Below, piece by piece: positions 36,801 to 50,543 of a stretch of DNA of 64,000 bases; the stretch's first letter is position 1, and each line of letters begins with the position of its first letter. The DNA comes from Penelope pileata (Eukaryota > Chordata > Aves > Galliformes > Cracidae), in contig WBMW01004026.1 in assembly GCA_013396635.1 (NCBI GenBank), forward strand, positions 1,061,901 to 1,125,900. The letters are read 5' to 3'. The notes under the pieces were generated by a model. It worked only from the letters and a program-made list of their open reading frames with translations. It was not told where the DNA came from and ran no database searches. Position numbers and translations under genes: made by a program.

Positions 36801-39800
36801 AATTGTGTGTTTCAGTGCGCATAATACAAATGGATAGAGGGAGAAGGCAGTTTTAAGTTGGGCTTCATGATTCTTTGAAAGCTGAAGGGCAAGGGTAGTG
36901 TTGACTGGTCAGACTCATGGCTGTGGCTCAGGTGGAAGCAGTAAGTGGGAAGGTGTGCATGAATAAAGATTATGAAGGATTAATCCCAGGATTAGGAAGC
37001 AACTGTGTGTGGAGCTGGTAGCAAGAGGGAAAGTTCAGGGGTGAGAACGTGAAAACCAAGTAAATGTACTGAAAATCTGCATTTTTGTGCTGAGTAAAGT
37101 GGGTGATGATGGGATAGAGGATGGATCTTGTAACTGACTGCATTGCAGAGTGAATTTTGCAAAGTTATAAAGGTAGAAGAAAGACTTACACAACAAACAA
37201 GGGAGCAGGAGTAATGCACTATGGGATGACATTTCTGTCCACTTCACCTCCCTGAATCCTTTCTGCTGTGCAAAGAGAACAGAATTAGAAACATCCCTTT
37301 TTCTTCTCTATTCTGCCAGTGAAGATTCGGAAGAATTCAGAAGAGGTATTTTTATGACACCTTACAATTGGAAATTCTCATAGAGGGGACACATTTGGAT
37401 AGGTCTTAGAGGCAGGATATAAATAGTAAATGCTTGAACAGCACCGTGTGTATCATGGGAATTACCCGAGCTCATAACTGGAGAGAGAGGCAAGTTGCCA
37501 GAGGTAACTTTACAAATTTATTCAGTCCATTAAGCATCACAGAGCCTGGTAGGAGCATAAGGAGATGGAAATATCTTGCAGTTCAAAAAGGTGTAGGAGG
37601 TACAGGTGATATCTTGTTACTAAGAAAGGTTTTGGGGTCACATCTGGGCTAGGAATCTCACTGCAATGTGGACAGGAGGAAGGTCCTTTTGCAAGTTACT
37701 TAATTTTCAGTGGAAAGGAAGATAGGAAAGATCCAGTGTCCCAGATGAGAGTTAAGTAGGACACAAGTACATTGAGTGACTTCATCCTCTGCCTGCTCTG
37801 TACACTTTTAGTTAGAGTGACAGTGCCCTAATTACAGCCCCTCTTTCCAGCTGCCACAGCTGCAGAGAGGCAGGTGCTGGTTATGCAAAGTCTCCCCAGG
37901 GGTCAGAAAAGTGGGTTTGGTGTAGCAGAAACCCAGCAAAGCAGGTACTGGACAACATCAAGCATCTAAATGTTAGGCAGGTTGTTTACATTCATAATCT
38001 GGGTTTCCTCCACCATCAGAACACAAAAAGGAAACTCCAGAAGGCAATTTGCCAAATTGCTTCTCTTGCTAATTGCTGAAGAAAATTAGGTGATCATTTC
38101 ACATAAATTGCCTGCTTTGCAGGTGGGCAAAGACAGGTGAGATGGAGTCCCAGGTCTCTTCAAGATCCCAAACATTTACCTTCAGAGGGCAAAATTACAT
38201 TGGGAGCATTTAGATTAGAATCAGTCATTGACCTTTAACAGTAGAAATAAAATAAATTTGACTCTGGAATGGATCTCTGTGCTCTTTACAATAAAAATGC
38301 CCAATACTTCGCCTTCTTGTCTGCACAAACAACAGTCCCAGCAGTGCACGGTCTTCCCTTTAGTTCCATCTATAGCACGGATGCCTATGCATTAAGGCTC
38401 TGTGATTGATAAGGCACACATGAACAACACTCAGCTACTTTTTTAAACAGGACAGTTTGCTCCTGGGGTTTCTGCAAATGCATCTGACTAGGGTGAGTTA
38501 CACAAGTGGATAGATTTACAGCCACCAGTTGACCACTTGTCTTTCCATTCAGCCTTCTGATGAATTGCTTAACATGAATGTATGGAGATATCAATATATC
38601 ATGCCAGTATATCTTATACCCTGGCTCACTTTGGGCTCATCAAACACTCTTTTCTTTGTTCCAGAAATAGCTATACATGCATTTTGAAGGAAAAGCAACA
38701 AACCTTCTCCCTAGACTAAACTATCAAAAATATCCAGTAATTCTGCAATGCTCTACAAGAATCAAAGGAAGAATTCTTCCTGTTTGTGACTAGATGTTTG
38801 GTTAAAAAAAATCTAATTTATTAAATTACTATAGTTAGTAAGAGAAAGAGAAATTCTGCATCAGATTTCATACCCAGTCACCCTTTTAGATTACAAAGTA
38901 AATTTTTCTTTACAGTCGTTATTCATTTACTGCTATTTAGAGTAGACCTTCTGGAATTTCTTTTTGCTAGAAGCCTGGTCCTTATCTTCATTTATATTTC
39001 CAAATTTTATTTCAAAACCATCCCAATTAAAGCATATTTAACTAGGTCTTGGCTATGGTAAATCAAAAAAGCAAGTTCCTAACCCAGAGCAAGGAGCATC
39101 TCTACCAGGCAATGTGCCTGTTGGAGCAATGTGTAGCTAGACTAGCACACATCCAGCTAGACCAGGTTGCAATATTCACGCTGACATTTCAGGTGCCCAC
39201 AGGTGCCCAGCCACCTCAGATCTTCCTAATTCCACCTTGGTTGGGTGCAGATTCTGTGACTGATGAGGATGTAAACACTGTCTGGTTGTGCAGGCACTTC
39301 TGTGACAAAGTTGTTGTATTTGCATTATCCTCCTTTTGGATAAGGGAGTTACCCACTCCTGTCTGATGTGCTCGCATCACTACAGTCATATCTTCCCTTT
39401 GAATGCAATAAAGCCCCCCATGGTACCCAGAAACACAGAGACAGCAGTTAAAACCAACCATATTGCCATCAGGAATCTGTTCTTTCCTTTTAAGCTAAAT
39501 TTTAATAAAATGCTTGTTAATTCAGGGCTGACATAACAGAATTGCCCCAAGATAAAGGGCAGAACTCTAAAGTTAATTATTCACAAGCAACCCTCTTCGA
39601 TGAAACTCTCTTGACTGAGCAGAGATAATTTTCATGCAGTATAATATTTTCCAGATTGTGAAAAAATTAATTCAGTTCAAAGTCACATTAAATATGAGAA
39701 AAGTAAGATTTTTCATATGAAATATCCTCCATCACTCAACGTTCTAGATAATTTAATATAAATTGAAATAATATCTACAAGAGGGTTTCTATTGATTTAA

Positions 39801-41849
39801 ATTCACACTTTGAGCTAAAGTAGCACAGTTTCAGTGTCTGAGTCTTCATTTTGCTTTCCAATGTGTGATGGGTTTCGTTGTTGTTGTTTGTTGATGGTGG
39901 TTTTGTTTTGTTGTTTTCCTTTCATTGCAGTGAATATAAATCAACAAAAGACCTGTATAGTAATTTGAAAGTTCCCTACACAAGGATTTTTTTCTCTACC
40001 TGAAAAACCCTTGAAATATCCAGCTGACATTGACTAAATGGATTCAAGCCATAGTTATGACTTCTGCAACATATGTGGCCGTATAGGGATTTTCAGCAAA
40101 GTAACTGTGTGTGCTTGAATTCAGGACTTACTATTTTTGATGTAATTTGTTACCAGGGAAGAACCAGGTGGATTAGAGACCAGAGAAAAGGTGTGGGGAG
40201 AAGGCTCTTAAGTTTTGCCAGGACTCTTCAGCAATCTATTCCCTTCTTCCAGCTTGATTCCCTAATCCCTTTGGAATGTAGCAGTTCACATAGCTCTTAT
40301 CTGGTGAATTAATAGGATTTTCAGAGGGGAGGAAAAAGGAAAAAAAAAAAAAGAAAGAAGGAGGAAAAGCCTTACTGATCTAGTATGAGAAGGGAAATTC
40401 CACTTTCTCTATCTTGCAGCAGATCTATTTATGAGCTATGCTGGTTGTGCTGGCAGCTCCTTCCTCTAAATATTTATTTTGACTAGAATTGCTCTACTCG
40501 TGTACATACAGCTCTTCTGGAATGGAAGTCTTGGTCTTGTTCAGCCTAATCCTTTATTTTTCTGACAGATTAACTAATAACCGGTATAAACTATATCTCA
40601 AGTGGTAAGTTTGCTTCTCTGAACAGAAAAAAAAAAGCATTTATCAATAGTTTTCTGGTGTAGGCAAATTCATTTAATTTTTTTTCTGCTACAACAAAAG
40701 AAAAAAAAACCTTATGGTTTTTCTCATGACACATTTTATCCTCCGTATTTTGAAGTTTTTAGTCAAGTCTTGATCTGATTTGAGATAATCCTTGCTATGT
40801 GTTCAAAACCCAGCAGCAGCGTCTCCCCAGAGCTACCTGAGCAGCTCCTCACCTCGTTGTATGTCTGCGATCAACATCCCTGACACGTGTGCTTCTCTGA
40901 AGTTAAGCCCCCACTGCTTTCCTCCTTGCCAAGAGGGTTTTGACTTCAGACCCTGCTCTCTAGCACATCCCCCTGGCTCCAACTTCCGCAGACCCGAAGC
41001 CCAGGGAAGTTCACTTCCCAGGGAGACTCACTGGGACTTGTCCTCTAGCCCCAAAGGGAAGCTCTTGGGCTATTCAGAGACAGCACAAAGTTTCATTTGC
41101 TCCAACCCTGGCTACGTGCCTGACCTTCTCCACCTCCTGATGTGGTGCTGGTAGCTAGGCGTGCAGGGCAAGACAGGAAACTGGAATGAATAGGCAATTT
41201 CTACCCCAGAAAACAAGAGAGACCAAGTAACAGCACTTGAGGGTGATTCATTGAATGAACTGCTCTGCCAGCAGGAGATAAAATGGGAGTGGAGACAAGC
41301 AAAGAGTCCCAACGGCTTCACACAGCCTTATGGCTCTGTATCTGCCTCTGACAGGGCCCTGCAGGCTCCTTATAGACTGGCAGTGTTTTTGCAGTTTGTC
41401 ATGACAGTTAAGCGTTCTCAAGCAGAGAGCACGAATTACACACGCACACACGCCTCACCCTCACCAATCTCCCTGCAACAGCACCATTGCAGAAAGCAGA
41501 TAGGAGACTCCTTTCTGTTGCCACCGGACATGAATAAATGTCACTGGTTTCAATGGGAGCTATTTGTATCCTGCAGTAGGGGAGCAGCACCCTGGTATCG
41601 CTGCTCTGTTGGGCTCTCAGTAGTGGAGCAGTAGCAGGGCTATTCCTGCTGCCAATTTCCTCTCTGTTTTTGTTGTTCTCTGCACTGTTTTTATTGTACC
41701 AATCACTGGCTATTAGGCTGAAACTTTCCCTCTGGCCTCTTATTCCATTAATGTTCATTATGAGGTTTTTGCACTACATCTGACACATTCCACACCAACT
41801 TCTGCTAGGGATGAGGCTTCGAACCTGAGGGACAGAGAGCTTGGAGCTG
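36801..41849. other. Single-copy non-coding DNA, no gene recognised
   Basis: No repeat family recognised apart from simple A-rich and GTTT-rich stretches. Plus-strand frames of 105-127 codons (39049-39366, 40792-41154, 41251-41634) show no known domain and lack convincing splice or promoter context, so I do not call them genes. Confidence 0.6.
40330..40368. repeat. A-rich/purine low-complexity run
   Basis: An A run interrupted by G (GGAAAAAGG..., AAGAAAGAAGGAGG). No associated retrocopy recognised. Confidence 0.8.
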
Positions 41850-42293
41850 CAGAAAGAGAAATGCTGCAAATGCCAGAGCACCTCTGCTATAGAGAAAGGC
41901 TGAGGGAAAAGGGCTTGTTCAGCCTGGAGAAGAGAAGGCTCTCAGGGGACCTCATTGTGGTCTTCCAGAACTTGAAAGGAGCTTACAAACAGGAGGAAGA
42001 CCAATTTTTTACATGGGCAGATAGTGATAGGACAAGGTGGAATGTTTTTAAACTAAAGAAGAGGAGATTTAGGTTAGATGTTAGGAGGAAATTCTTTATT
42101 CAGAAGGTGGCGAGGCACTGGCACAGCTGCCCGGAGAGCTGTGGGTGCCCCATCCCTGGAGTTGTTCAAGTCCAGGTTGGATGGGACCCTGGGCAGCCTG
42201 AGCTGGGGGGTGACAATCCTGTCCATTGCAGGAGATTGGAACTGGATGATCTTTGAGGTTGCTTCCAACCTGATCTGTTTGATGATTCTATGA
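41850..42293 (+). mobile_element. CR1 LINE, 3' end only
   Basis: Plus-strand CR1 starting in the C-terminal part of the reverse-transcriptase ORF. The frame 41861-42256 includes RERLREKGLFSLEKRRLSGD, DVRRKFFIQKVARHWHSCPE and, after the CR1-typical phrase GGGTGCCCCATCCCTGGAG, the element's 3' end. It finishes with GATGATTCTATGA at 42293, the CR1 octamer tail. The 5' truncation (about 41850) removes the RT palm, endonuclease and ORF1. The 131-codon frame through it is unusually open for a dead copy, which suggests moderate age. The tail reads TTCTATGA, whereas the copy at 53.6 kb has TTCTGTGA, so they probably belong to different subfamilies. Confidence 0.92.
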
Positions 42294-45200
42294 AATGGAA
42301 ATGGCAAGGGCAACACTGTATGCACTCAGCTGCACGAAACACCACCCCTGCATTTCACTTGCCCTCATTGCTGCAGCTCACAGGGGGGATCCATGTGCTC
42401 CTCTGTGATCTCATAGCCTCAGTTTTCCAGCCATTTCCACTTCAGAGTGCTGCATTCCCAGCTCTGTTTTCATAGATAGAGGCCTGTGCTAATCAGTTTT
42501 AGCAGGCTCATCATTTGATTGACTTCAAAGCTGGGAGCTCAGTTGCTTTATCTCTTCAGAGATAAGAAATGCCAGCTGGACGAAGGTTGCTTTGCCTGCC
42601 TTTAGTTTGTGCTTGTCCTTTGTGGCTAGGTCAGAGATGAAAGCTGATCTGTTTCGTGTAACATTTGTCTGATTTCTTTCAGTCAGAGTTGGATTAGCTT
42701 CTCACATCTTTGTCCAGAAAATGTTTTTTCATCACCTCTCCTTGCCTGGTATCACATGTTCACACTGAAGGAGTATTGCCTTTGCTTTTTGTGTGTCTAA
42801 GGTTAAGCAACAGCACTGATCTGCTGTGAAACTTACTCCCTCCAAAGGGAACAAAAAACCAAGGTCCTGTACAAAAAGTACAATCTCCAGAACGATCTCC
42901 GCAGTCAAAAACCCATGTGCAATAGGCACACCTTGCAGATGGCTGAGTTTCAGCAGATACCTGGGCTGACACATTTATTATTCTGCACGGGAAGGACAGA
43001 ACATTAAATGATCTTATACACAAAAGTAAGCAATGTTCTGAGCAAATCAGAAGTGGAAAGCTTCAACAGCTGTCTTCTTACCTATCATGAGCTCTAATGT
43101 GTGGGTTTTCTAAGCAGCAACGAATTTTTTGTGGCAAGTAATTTATTCCATAACTACTTTCCTCCCTTCCTGTTTGTGAGATAATGACAAATATATTGTA
43201 TTTATTCATTATCTAAGCATTAGGTCCATACCTTTACCTCTTCAGATTTGGTGTACCAGCCATTTTGCATGTAATTTTTCACAAGTGTTTGCAATCTGAG
43301 ATTTCTGACCAGTGTTGCAGAGATTGCTCTGAGAGTGGGGATGCTCTCTTTGATGCCTCTCGACTGAATGGCTGTTTAGCTAACCCAGCCAGCTGGAGCT
43401 GTGGAGTGGGAGAAGTGGTACTTAACCATCTTTAACCAAAGCACTCTGTCCACACCAGCACACCTTCTCCAGCAGCTGAACTTTAGCTAGTCTCAGTATA
43501 GTTCAAGCATCATAGATTTGCTTCTGAGCTTTGCTTCTTATCATTCTTTGAAGCCCTATGAATGATGGATGCTGTTTCTGTTCTTGTATCACTTTCTTTC
43601 TTGGTGTTTTCAAAGAGAAACCATCCACTTAAACATCAAGATTTTGCAAATAGCAGGTAAAAAAAAAAATTATGAAGTTCATAAAATTATTTATAAAACA
43701 AGAGATCTGCCTAGCATGGAGTAATGCTATTTACACACACGCTGCCCATGCCTGTGCTGACAGGGAAAGGTGAGAGCAGTAGGTGACTGAAAATTAAGCA
43801 TCAGAGTGGAAACAAATTCAAACGGAGCTCAGTTACATAGTCATGAAGAAACACATAAGCCCTTTTGGGTTTGGTGACTCACATGGGTGGAGCTTCACTT
43901 TCTGGGTGGTAGTGCAGAGGCATTACAGCATTTTTTCCTCCCAGGATGGCGCTAGCATTTCTAGTCCCAAGTGGTCCTTGGGAAAGACCCCACCTTTGCC
44001 AAGCAGCAAGACAAACCATATGTTTTTCTTCTACTTATTTTTGTCCTCTTCCCCCTCTCCCTTCCTCTTCCCTCATGCTATCAGCATTCATGTCTATATG
44101 ATATGTTCTGGGGAGCTTGCTCTGTGCCAGGCTATTTTGCTTAAAGGTTTCTCTAGTTTAGCAGCCTGGCTCGTTAGCAGTGTTTAAGATTGGAGTCCTA
44201 TGGCTTGCTCAGTGACATTTCCCTTCCCCTCGGCTCCCCTTCCTCGCTTAAAGGCTTCTCCATGCTAATCCAGTGGATGTTTCCAATCCAGAGCACAGCA
44301 CGAGCATTGTGTGAATTACATACGTCAAACACCAGCGTTCCAGAGAGCTCCAGCGTCTGCCGACTGCATGGGGTTCAGGGGTTGTTTGACAGGAAATGTC
44401 TCGGTGAAGGACCTCTCCTTTTGACAGCCTGCTGTTTTGTGTCTGCTCTCGGGATGAACAGCAATCCCAGCCCAGACAGGGCCCCTCTGTCCGACCACTG
44501 AACCAGGCTCCTCGCTTGTTTCCAGTTGCTTTGGCTTGACAAGAAACAGTGGAGCTAATGGACAGAAGGGGTTATTAATTTACATTTGAATACAGCCCAA
44601 CACAGTTACTCAACATTACTGCTGGGTAATGGGAAAATTAAGCTAAAAGGGAGTAAGCATATGGAAAAGAAATGTAGCGGATGCTGAGAAAGCAGACTGC
44701 AGTTGCAGTGAATTAGTTCCCACAGCTGTTACGCGGGATGCCTTACTGCTCTCGGGGCAGGTTGCATTGCAAAAGTAAATATTCCCTTTTACACACATTA
44801 TTACACAGTGCGGACTGTCTGGAGAAACAAAATCAACCAAGGGGAATAAGAAAAAGGTGGGGAAAAAAGTGATGTTGCTGCAAGACTAATAGTCTGGTGA
44901 TGAAAAAGCCACAGAAGTGAAGGAATGCAGCGGGGGAGATCCTGCCGTCCTTAGAAAAACAGTAAAAAAACATAGAAATGTTTCCTTCCACTTCGGGTGG
45001 GCCACCGCCATTTTCCAGGAGCAAAGTCTGGTTAGTCACAGCAGTTCTGCCTGAGTCAGAGGGAGCCTGAAGCGAGATCTGTGTGTATTGCTGTATACTA
45101 TTATAACTGAGAGCAGCACATGGTTACTGTCTCAGAGTTAATGCTTTCTCTTAGTCCCTTCTTATCAGGGTCTGGGTTTCCTTTCCTGCCCTGAATGACT

Positions 45201-47959
45201 CTGTGAGATATCTGCTGTCCCAGGGAATCAGAGAGAGGCTTAGGAGGGATCACAGAGACAACTTGTATGTACCTCTGGGTCTTCATTTCTATTCATTCAG
45301 CACTGATCTGATCTGTGGAATTCACTGCTGTAAACCCACTGTGACACAGGCTCACTGCAGAGTGCTGTGGAAAGTCACCACATCTTCCCCCTATTATCCT
45401 TAAATTCATTTTTGTTTATTTATTTTTAAGTGAAATAATATTCCTCTAGAATAAGCTTTAAACATATTCAAACACATGAACAGACATCCTCACCCCTTTT
45501 TCTTGCTAGACAAACTCCAGAGTAGTGCTTTTCCAAACTGGCTACAGTTTGAATCAATAAGCCAACCTTTTCTATAGGTGTTGAGCCCCTCCAATGCTCA
45601 ATGTAAACACCAAAAACTTTCAGTACCCTTTGAATTTTGCCACAGATGTTCCAGAAAAATGAACAGTTGTGGAGATGAATGATTTTTTTTTGTTTTCCAG
45701 AGCAATGCCTAGGATTTAGTTACACATCTGCCAGCAGTACTGGTGTGTGATTAAATGTGTTGCATGGCTTTGAACTGCTCGAGCATGACTTTAGAATGAT
45801 AGTCTGTGCTTCTTATCAGTTATATCAGTTCAGTCCCACATCAGCCATTTTCTTGGCTGCTGATCTCATTAGAAAAAAAGAATAAACTTTTCATCTGGTT
45901 CCCATTTAGTAGCTTTGTTTAGTTGTTTTTGTTTTGTTTTGTTTTTAACAGATCATTTAATTCTGAAGCCTGCTCCTTGCTGCTGTCCAACCAGTGTTAT
46001 TATTACCAAATTCTTTCTAAGGGTTCACTACCTCCCTCATAAATCATTATGTTCCCATTTAGCAAATTTAATAAAAGGATCTGGTTTCAATCCTTTCTAC
46101 ACAAAAAAGCCGCTTCAGCTTTTCATTTGGACAGGGAACTTGATGGAATGTGCCTGGTGTGCGCTGGGGCTGTGCTGCCTGGGCTACAGGGACATGGGGC
46201 TGCTGCACCGCTGCTGCCAGAGAGGGAAGGGTAAGGGATGAGAGTAGAGCTAGAACAGAGAAGTTTTTTTCCAGCAGCCTAAAGACAGAGATAAAGCATT
46301 AAGATTCCAAGCTAAAAATTCTGACATCCTGGAAATGTCTAAGGGACTGGATTATTAGTAATTATGGTGTATGCCTTAAGACATGTTTATGTAGCAAGCC
46401 AGCACGCTCACTATATGTTACATTATCTGGATATTTAACTGTATCTGTAAGCCCTCAGAAAGGAAAATATGCCAGCTGTCACCATGTGGGCGCGGAGCAG
46501 CAAAAGGACCTGGGAGTGGTTTATGTCTTTGTCACAAACTGTAGTTATGAGGACAAGAGGCTTTGAGGTGAGGAGTAGGGAAAATTCAGCACCAAAACTA
46601 CTCCTTAATGAGCATCCTTCCCATTTCAGGTACCCAGCCATGTCTCTTTGCAGGTGATCACCATTCATGCATTAGAGTATGTGCAGGATTATAGGCATTT
46701 ACTGAGTCATAGCTGTGCCGGGTTGTAGATGTTTACTGAGTCATAGCTGAAATATATTCACTCATTTATTTACCCCACACACATGTTTTCAGGCAGATGT
46801 TCCTCTAAGTTTAGTTGATGCCTGCATACATGCATGTGTGTGAGTTTTGCACTTGTTCTAATGTCCCTTGATTTCACCCATGCAGTGCTTGGCCTTGTCT
46901 TTGGCTGACCCTGGCACAGAAGCCCCATGGTCGTTGGTGAGGTCCCCAGTGCTGCCCTAACTGAACACCTCACCCCTTTTATGCATTTTTCCCACTTTGA
47001 GCTAGGGAGTGTATTCTTCCAACTTATTCCTAAATGTAAAACTCAGCACCCCATGTTTACCCTCTCAACAAGACTTAGCTGCTCTAGAAAAGGCATGATA
47101 TAAGGCCACCATCCCAGCCCCATTTATAGGGCTGTGTGAGCACCTTCACAACATCTTGTAGCATGGCTTGGCAGTTACAACCGTCTCCCCCTGACAGTCG
47201 CAGCCTGGGCAGAGCCCTGATTCACAGTCCTTTAAAGCCAGCCAAAGATCCTCTTTGATTTCAAAGCACTTTGGATTTAGGCTTCTTTCCCATTAAAAAG
47301 CAGTCCCTTCCAGATTAGCTCCAAGGCACATCAGTTGGACGTTGTGCAAAGGGTTTTCTAGTGCCAGGTTGAGCTCAGTTAATATTAAAGAGCACAACAT
47401 TGCACTTGACATTCAGTCACTCACATTTTGCCAGCACTTACATTTTGAAGCAGAAAGAGGGGGAAGTATATGGAACGTGCACCATTAGAACATAAGGTCA
47501 TGAAAATGCTATCTTATTAAAACTATGATCATAATGAAAATGGATTATTTACTTTGTAACCCATAATGATTTCCCAGAAAGTAGTTTCTGGATATAATTT
47601 TCAATTTCCTTCTAACCAGATGCATCCCTTACTGCAGTCATTGTTACAGCTCACAGAGCAGCAGGGGCACCAGTAAGAGTGAGATGGATGGAAGCTGGAT
47701 TTGAGCTGGTCAGTGGCTGGTGGGATTGCAGGTCTGGTGTCTGTTGGCAGGATCAGATCTCACCTGTGTGCACAGGTTTTTGGCTTGCTAAGGACATGCT
47801 GATAACTCCATCCTGTGCCACTGTAGATGATGTGGAAGAACAGTAAGTGGGAAGTCCCTGACCTGATGGATTCCCCCATTGTGAACCAGCATTATGTCAT
47901 TTAAATTCCAATCATATTTGGGATTTAAGAAAAGTGTTGGGGTTAGCGAGGCAGAACGA
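42294..47959. other. Single-copy non-coding DNA, no gene recognised
   Basis: No repeat family recognised except a two-unit 34-bp repeat at 46686-46753. Segments around 44.57-44.83 kb are AT-rich with many homeodomain-like cores but were not listed as regulatory, for lack of a clear cluster. Open frames here (up to about 114 codons) have no known domains. Confidence 0.6.
46686..46753 (+). repeat. 34-bp tandem repeat, two units, each with an AP-1-type site
   Basis: TTTACTGAGTCATAGCTG occurs at 46698 and again at 46732. The preceding bases (GGATTATAGGCA versus GGGTTGTAGATG) also align, giving two units of 34 bp. Each contains TGAGTCA (46703-46709 and 46737-46743), the AP-1 consensus. The shared part is identical while the rest differs, so the duplication is not very recent. 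Confidence 0.75.
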
Positions 47960-48801
47960 CTTCATGTATGATGAATTCATTGTGAAGTGGAATCAAAACT
48001 GGAAGAATGGCCAGACCCAAAGGGTTGTTGTCCGTGATAAAAAGTCTAGGTGGAAGCCAGTAGCTAGTGATGTACCCCAGGGGTCAATATTAAGTCCAGT
48101 CTTGTTTAATATCTCCATTAATGATCTGAATGATGGGGCAAACAGTATCCTCAACAAGTGTACTGATTACACAAAACTGGGAGGAGTGGCTGATACACCA
48201 GAGGATTCTTTTGCCTTCCAGGGGGACCTCAACAGGCTGGAGAGGTGGGCTGACAGCAACCTCATGGAGTTTAACACAGAGACATGCAAAGTCCTGCATC
48301 TGGGGAGGAACAGCCCCGGGCACCAGGATGTTCTGGGAACCACCCAGCTGGAAAGCAGCTCTGCAGAAAATAATCTGGGGGTCCCGATGAACACCAAGTT
48401 GAACATGAGTCCACATGCCCTTGCTGCTTAGAAGGCCAATGGTTTCCTGGGCTTCATTAGGCAAGGTGTGGCCAGCAGGTCAAAAGAGGTGATCCTTCCT
48501 CACTGCTCTGTGCTGGTGAGGCCTCATCTGGGGTGCTCTGTCCAGTGCTGGGCTCCTCAGTGCAAGAGAGACCTCGATATACTGGAGAGAGATCAGTGTA
48601 GGGCCACAAAGATGATGAAGGGACTGGAGCACTTCTAATAGGAGAGGCTGAAAGAGCTGGGACTGTTCAGCCTGGAGAAGGAGAGACTCAGGCATTATCT
48701 CACCAATGTGCATAAATACATGAAGGGAGGATCCAAAGAGGATGGAGCCAGGCTCTTTTCAGTGGTGCCCAGTACCAGGAAAAGACGCAGTGGGCATGGG
48801 C
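47960..48801 (+). mobile_element. CR1 LINE fragment, reverse-transcriptase region, both ends missing
   Basis: The frame 47934-48431 covers the RT palm: QRVVV, then SDVPQGSILSPVLFNISIND, then CTDYTKLGGVADTPE where active CR1 has an FADD box. The catalytic aspartates are therefore altered and this copy is dead. A stop interrupts at 48429. CR1 similarity continues through the thumb and C-terminal part, including CTGTTCAGCCTGGAGAAGG near 48664. It breaks off near 48801 without the 3' UTR or octamer tail. The 3' truncation is unusual for CR1 and suggests a later rearrangement; an opposite-strand CR1 piece abuts here. Confidence 0.88.
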
Positions 48802-48805
48802 CTTA

Positions 48806-49022
48806 GCATAGGTTCCAGGAGAATCTGTTCTATGGTCTTTCCCAGAACAGAGGTGAGGCTAACAGGTCAGTAGTGCCCTGGGTCATCCTTTCTATCCTTC
48901 TTAAAAATGGATGTGATAATGTCTTTTTTCCAGACACCAGGGACTTCACCTGACAGAGATGTCAGAAATATCATTGAGAGTGGCTTAGTGGCTACATAAG
49001 CCAATTCCCTCAGGATTCTGAA
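48806..49022 (-). mobile_element. CR1 LINE fragment, upstream RT region, opposite orientation
   Basis: Read on the minus strand it gives the early RT motifs of CR1. The stretch around 48866-48806 corresponds to a VSLTSVLGKTIEQIL-like segment, preceded by a KKDDPG-like segment and, further upstream, a region of the 'GEVPW...F' type, with several stops and frameshifts. On the plus strand the landmarks are AACAGGTCAGTAGTGCCCTG and ACACCAGGGACTTCACCTG. It corresponds to a part of CR1 that lies 5' of the plus-strand piece next to it. The outer boundary (about 49022) is approximate. Confidence 0.75.
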
Positions 49023-50543
49023 GAATTGGTGGAAATTTTTTTTCCATGATACTGAGCCCAGCTCCTACCTGCTTATGGCCACATGTCATTAGGGTGTCCC
49101 TTCCACCTTCTTTTTGTATTGCAGCTGTATCCATACTTAGATCAGCTCAACAAGGCCTAGGTCACAGCTGTTCACCTTGCTGCTCTAGCAGGTGAGTCAG
49201 CATTCAGATACCCTGTAATCTAGACATCCTCAAGATGTAGCCTGCAGTCAGTTCACAGCTTCATGAACCCCTTGCAAGGTGCTTGCAGCCATTGGAGCCT
49301 CAATTCAGTGACATGCTTAAAATCTGCCTTGAAGTCTCAAACCTGTTCCAGCTCTTACAGCACAGATGTTGCAAGCACTTACACAGGACACACTTCCCAG
49401 CCAGGGTTTGAGCCTTCCTCGTCTCAAGATCTTTAAGATGTGCAGCTGTGAGATTTGTTTCCCTAAGAAGTTAGGGCCCAAACTGAAAGTAGAGCTCCTA
49501 TAAGACCATGTGGTTCTCATGCTTTTGATGTGTGAAGCGTGTCCTTGTGTGAACTCTGTGGCTATTCAAGCCTGCAAAGGTTTTGTTCATTGTATTAATC
49601 TGAGAGCTATGAGAGCCTGTCCCTGCATCCAGCCTGCACAGCTCACAGCCCTTCCTGAGAGCTCATTAGACAATTGAATTTCACATAGGAACTGACCAAA
49701 AGCCTACTGGAGCCAGTGAATAATTTTCAATTCATCCAAGCCCTTGAACTGCAATGGCACGGGCAAAGCAAATTGTGCAAGCTTTCTGCTTTCAACCCAT
49801 CAGGACATTGAATTTCTCTACTTTACCTTTCTTTTTTCTTTTGTCTTTTTTGGACTTTGAAATATTTAGGTATATTTCCCCTCTTAAATCTGTTTGCATT
49901 TTAAGTGCAGTTAGTAGTCAAGGAGAAGATAAGCAGTACGAAGAAATCAAGGCAAAACCGTGAACAGACAGTGAATGGAACTTTAACTCATCAACGGCCA
50001 GAAGAGAGAGAGTGAACCACAAAGAATTGTTGGAATAATTACTGTATTAAAAACAATAACAACTAGAAATCATACTGTATTGTTATTACAAACTGCTTTG
50101 CAATTAAATAGCATCCTTTATCTGATGAGCTCCTTGTGCTTTTTGCACCTCAGTTAATTAAACCTTCCTCATGCAGATATGTAGAAGGTGACAATCTCCA
50201 GAAAGAGTTTCAAATGACTGCGGAAGCTGGGATTGTAAAGCATACTGTCTTTCCCAGGAAATAACCACTTTGCTTTGGAAAAAGCCTGTATGCTGTACCT
50301 CCTCCATCAAAATTCTTCCCTATTTAAACAGAAGAGCTGCTGAGGCAATGAAACATTATTTTACCAGAGCTTAGATGGAGCAGTTTAGGGCAAGAGAACC
50401 TGAATTTCTTAAAAAGCAGCTCTTCAAGTCTGAAAAAATTGTAGCTGGAAGAGGAGGAGAACCAAAGGTTACACAAGTGCTACATTGACTACAACATCAT
50501 TCTGCTCTTCTGCCTCCTGTTTGCCTACTTTTTCTTTTGCCTG

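Noticed and set aside
40792..41634. Two plus frames of 120 and 127 codons close together
   Set aside because: They are in different frames, lack convincing splice sites or a start context, and show no known domain.
47934..48431. 165-codon plus frame as a host gene
   Set aside because: It is the CR1 reverse transcriptase palm with a degenerate catalytic box.
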